The notes under the pieces: model-generated | Seen by the model: only the letters and a program-made list of their open reading frames with translations | Database searches by the model: none | What the model was told of the DNA's origin: nothing | Shown here: piece after piece, positions 22,979 through 23,516 of the stretch | Numbering within the stretch: the stretch's first letter is position 1 | Layout: every line of letters starts with the position of its first letter | From: an uncultured Paenibacillus sp. | GTDB taxonomy: Bacteria; Bacillota; Bacilli; Paenibacillales; Paenibacillaceae | DNA length: 23,516 nt | NCBI GenBank assembly: GCA_937895345.1 | Contig: CALAWP010000082.1 | Coordinates: forward strand, 1-23,516 | Reading direction: 5' to 3' | Translations under genes and position numbers: made by a program

Positions 22979-23516
22979 ATGAAACGAAGCAATTGGTTGA
23001 AATCCTTGCTTGTAATCAAGCTGGCGCTGATCTTGGTCATTGGTACGGCTGGAAGCATCTATGCCGGCGGTGGCAAGGGTAAGCCGGGTAAAGGCGAGGA
23101 ACCTGTCGTTTGCCAGGAAGTAACAAAGTCCTACGAATTCGGCAAGGGAAATGCAAGCAATAATACTTATGAGTTCAAGGAAAAAGGAAAGACTGCTGTA
23201 TCAGTCGGGCGTTATGATGGAAAGATGAAGTTGCGCTGGTCTGCAGGCGACGGACATGTTGTTACCAAAGTAAAAGTTATTGGAGCAGTGAATGGAGAGT
23301 CAACCGTTAAGTCTTATGGCAGCGGTCAGCAATCAGATAGTGATTTAAAAGCTCCTCAAATATGGGTGCTATGGCCATTTTGGAAGGAAGACCAAGCTAT
23401 TTCAAAAGTAGAGGTCACTTACAAATGCGTTCCAGCACAAGAACCTGGACCAGGTGACGATAACACTGGCGGCGGCGACGACAACACTGGCGGCGGCGAC
23501 GACAACACTGGCGGCG
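22979..23516 (+). CDS. Secreted protein with DDNTGGG repeats, c-di-GMP riboswitch-controlled (3' partial)
   Basis: Open from the ATG at 22979 to the window end (179 codons, no stop), after a strong AAGGAGGT site nine bases upstream. I do not recognise a named family. Residues 1-29 are a clear Sec signal peptide: K/R-rich start, hydrophobic LLVIKLALILVIGTAG, and a likely cut after IYA (29). A Gly/Lys/Pro linker (30-40) leads to a domain of about 110 residues, rich in Lys, Tyr and Trp and of beta-like alternation, bounded by its only two cysteines (C45, C150), a possible disulfide. After EPGPG a DDNTGGG repeat begins and is cut by the edge. GC is about 40-48% in the three lines I counted, against 63-72% in two core-gene lines, suggesting an acquired accessory gene. 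A surface or matrix role is inferred from the riboswitch and signal peptide. Confidence 0.85.
   Translation, partial: MKRSNWLKSLLVIKLALILVIGTAGSIYAGGGKGKPGKGEEPVVCQEVTKSYEFGKGNASNNTYEFKEKGKTAVSVGRYDGKMKLRWSAGDGHVVTKVKVIGAVNGESTVKSYGSGQQSDSDLKAPQIWVLWPFWKEDQAISKVEVTYKCVPAQEPGPGDDNTGGGDDNTGGGDDNTGG
23456..23516 (+). repeat. 21-bp tandem repeat encoding DDNTGGG
   Basis: Units at 23456-23476, 23477-23497 and 23498-23516 (partial) each encode Asp-Asp-Asn-Thr-Gly-Gly-Gly. Copies two and three are identical as far as seen; the first differs at one base (GAT for GAC). The array continues past the window. The GC-rich repeat contrasts with the AT-richer domain before it. Confidence 0.93.

Noticed and set aside
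22873..23058. Reverse-strand 61-codon frame near the riboswitch
   Set aside because: It is antisense to the riboswitch terminator and the signal-peptide coding region and has no supporting signals.

Overview
The window looks like chromosomal core DNA from a GC-rich, spore-forming Firmicute of the Paenibacillus/Cohnella type. This assignment is an inference from gene order, Shine-Dalgarno style and GC content. The order yabS-yabT-tilS-hpt-ftsH ... coaX-hslO-yacD-cysK-pabB-pabA-pabC-folP-folB-folK-yazB-dusB ... lysS is the well-known Bacillus subtilis order between spoIIE and the lysS region. It differs from B. subtilis by a nadA-nadB-nadC cassette after ftsH and by greA just before lysS. All 20 genes run on the + strand.

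Layout: (1) 1-406 is a non-coding entry region with a perfect 50-bp tandem duplication and a promoter-like site. (2) 407-4125 holds yabS, the sporulation-type kinase yabT, the tRNA-Ile lysidine synthetase tilS and hypoxanthine phosphoribosyltransferase hpt. (3) 4164-6301 is ftsH with its own promoter and a strong terminator. (4) 6377-12828 starts with a consensus-like promoter and a leader of almost 300 nt, rich in dyad symmetry. It continues with nadA, nadB, nadC, coaX, hslO and a PpiC/PrsA-like foldase gene, most of them overlapping or tightly spaced. (5) 12844-13916 is cysK with its own promoter, a candidate operator and a terminator. (6) 13990-20147 is the folate cluster pabB-pabA-pabC-folP-folB-folK, followed by the small regulator yazB and the tRNA dihydrouridine synthase dusB. 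(7) 20264-20982 is greA, behind a perfect-consensus promoter with a duplicated -10 element. (8) 20981-22635 is lysS. (9) 22640 to the end is accessory-looking: a class I cyclic di-GMP riboswitch with a perfect intrinsic terminator precedes an AT-richer gene for a secreted protein, which is cut by the window end inside a DDNTGGG repeat.

Functionally, region 4 makes NAD (aspartate to quinolinate to nicotinate mononucleotide) and phosphopantothenate for CoA, plus redox and secretion chaperones. Region 6 makes p-aminobenzoate and the dihydropterin part of folate. The remaining core genes serve tRNA maturation and charging (tilS, dusB, lysS), purine salvage (hpt), proteolysis (ftsH) and transcription fidelity (greA).

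Most of the window is ordinary conserved housekeeping DNA. The best candidates for new biology are the structured leader in front of nadA, the c-di-GMP-controlled secreted repeat protein at the 3' edge, the promoter-embedded 21-bp dyad of cysK, and the tandem repeat at the left edge. No computation was run. All structures were paired by eye and all family calls come from motif recognition.
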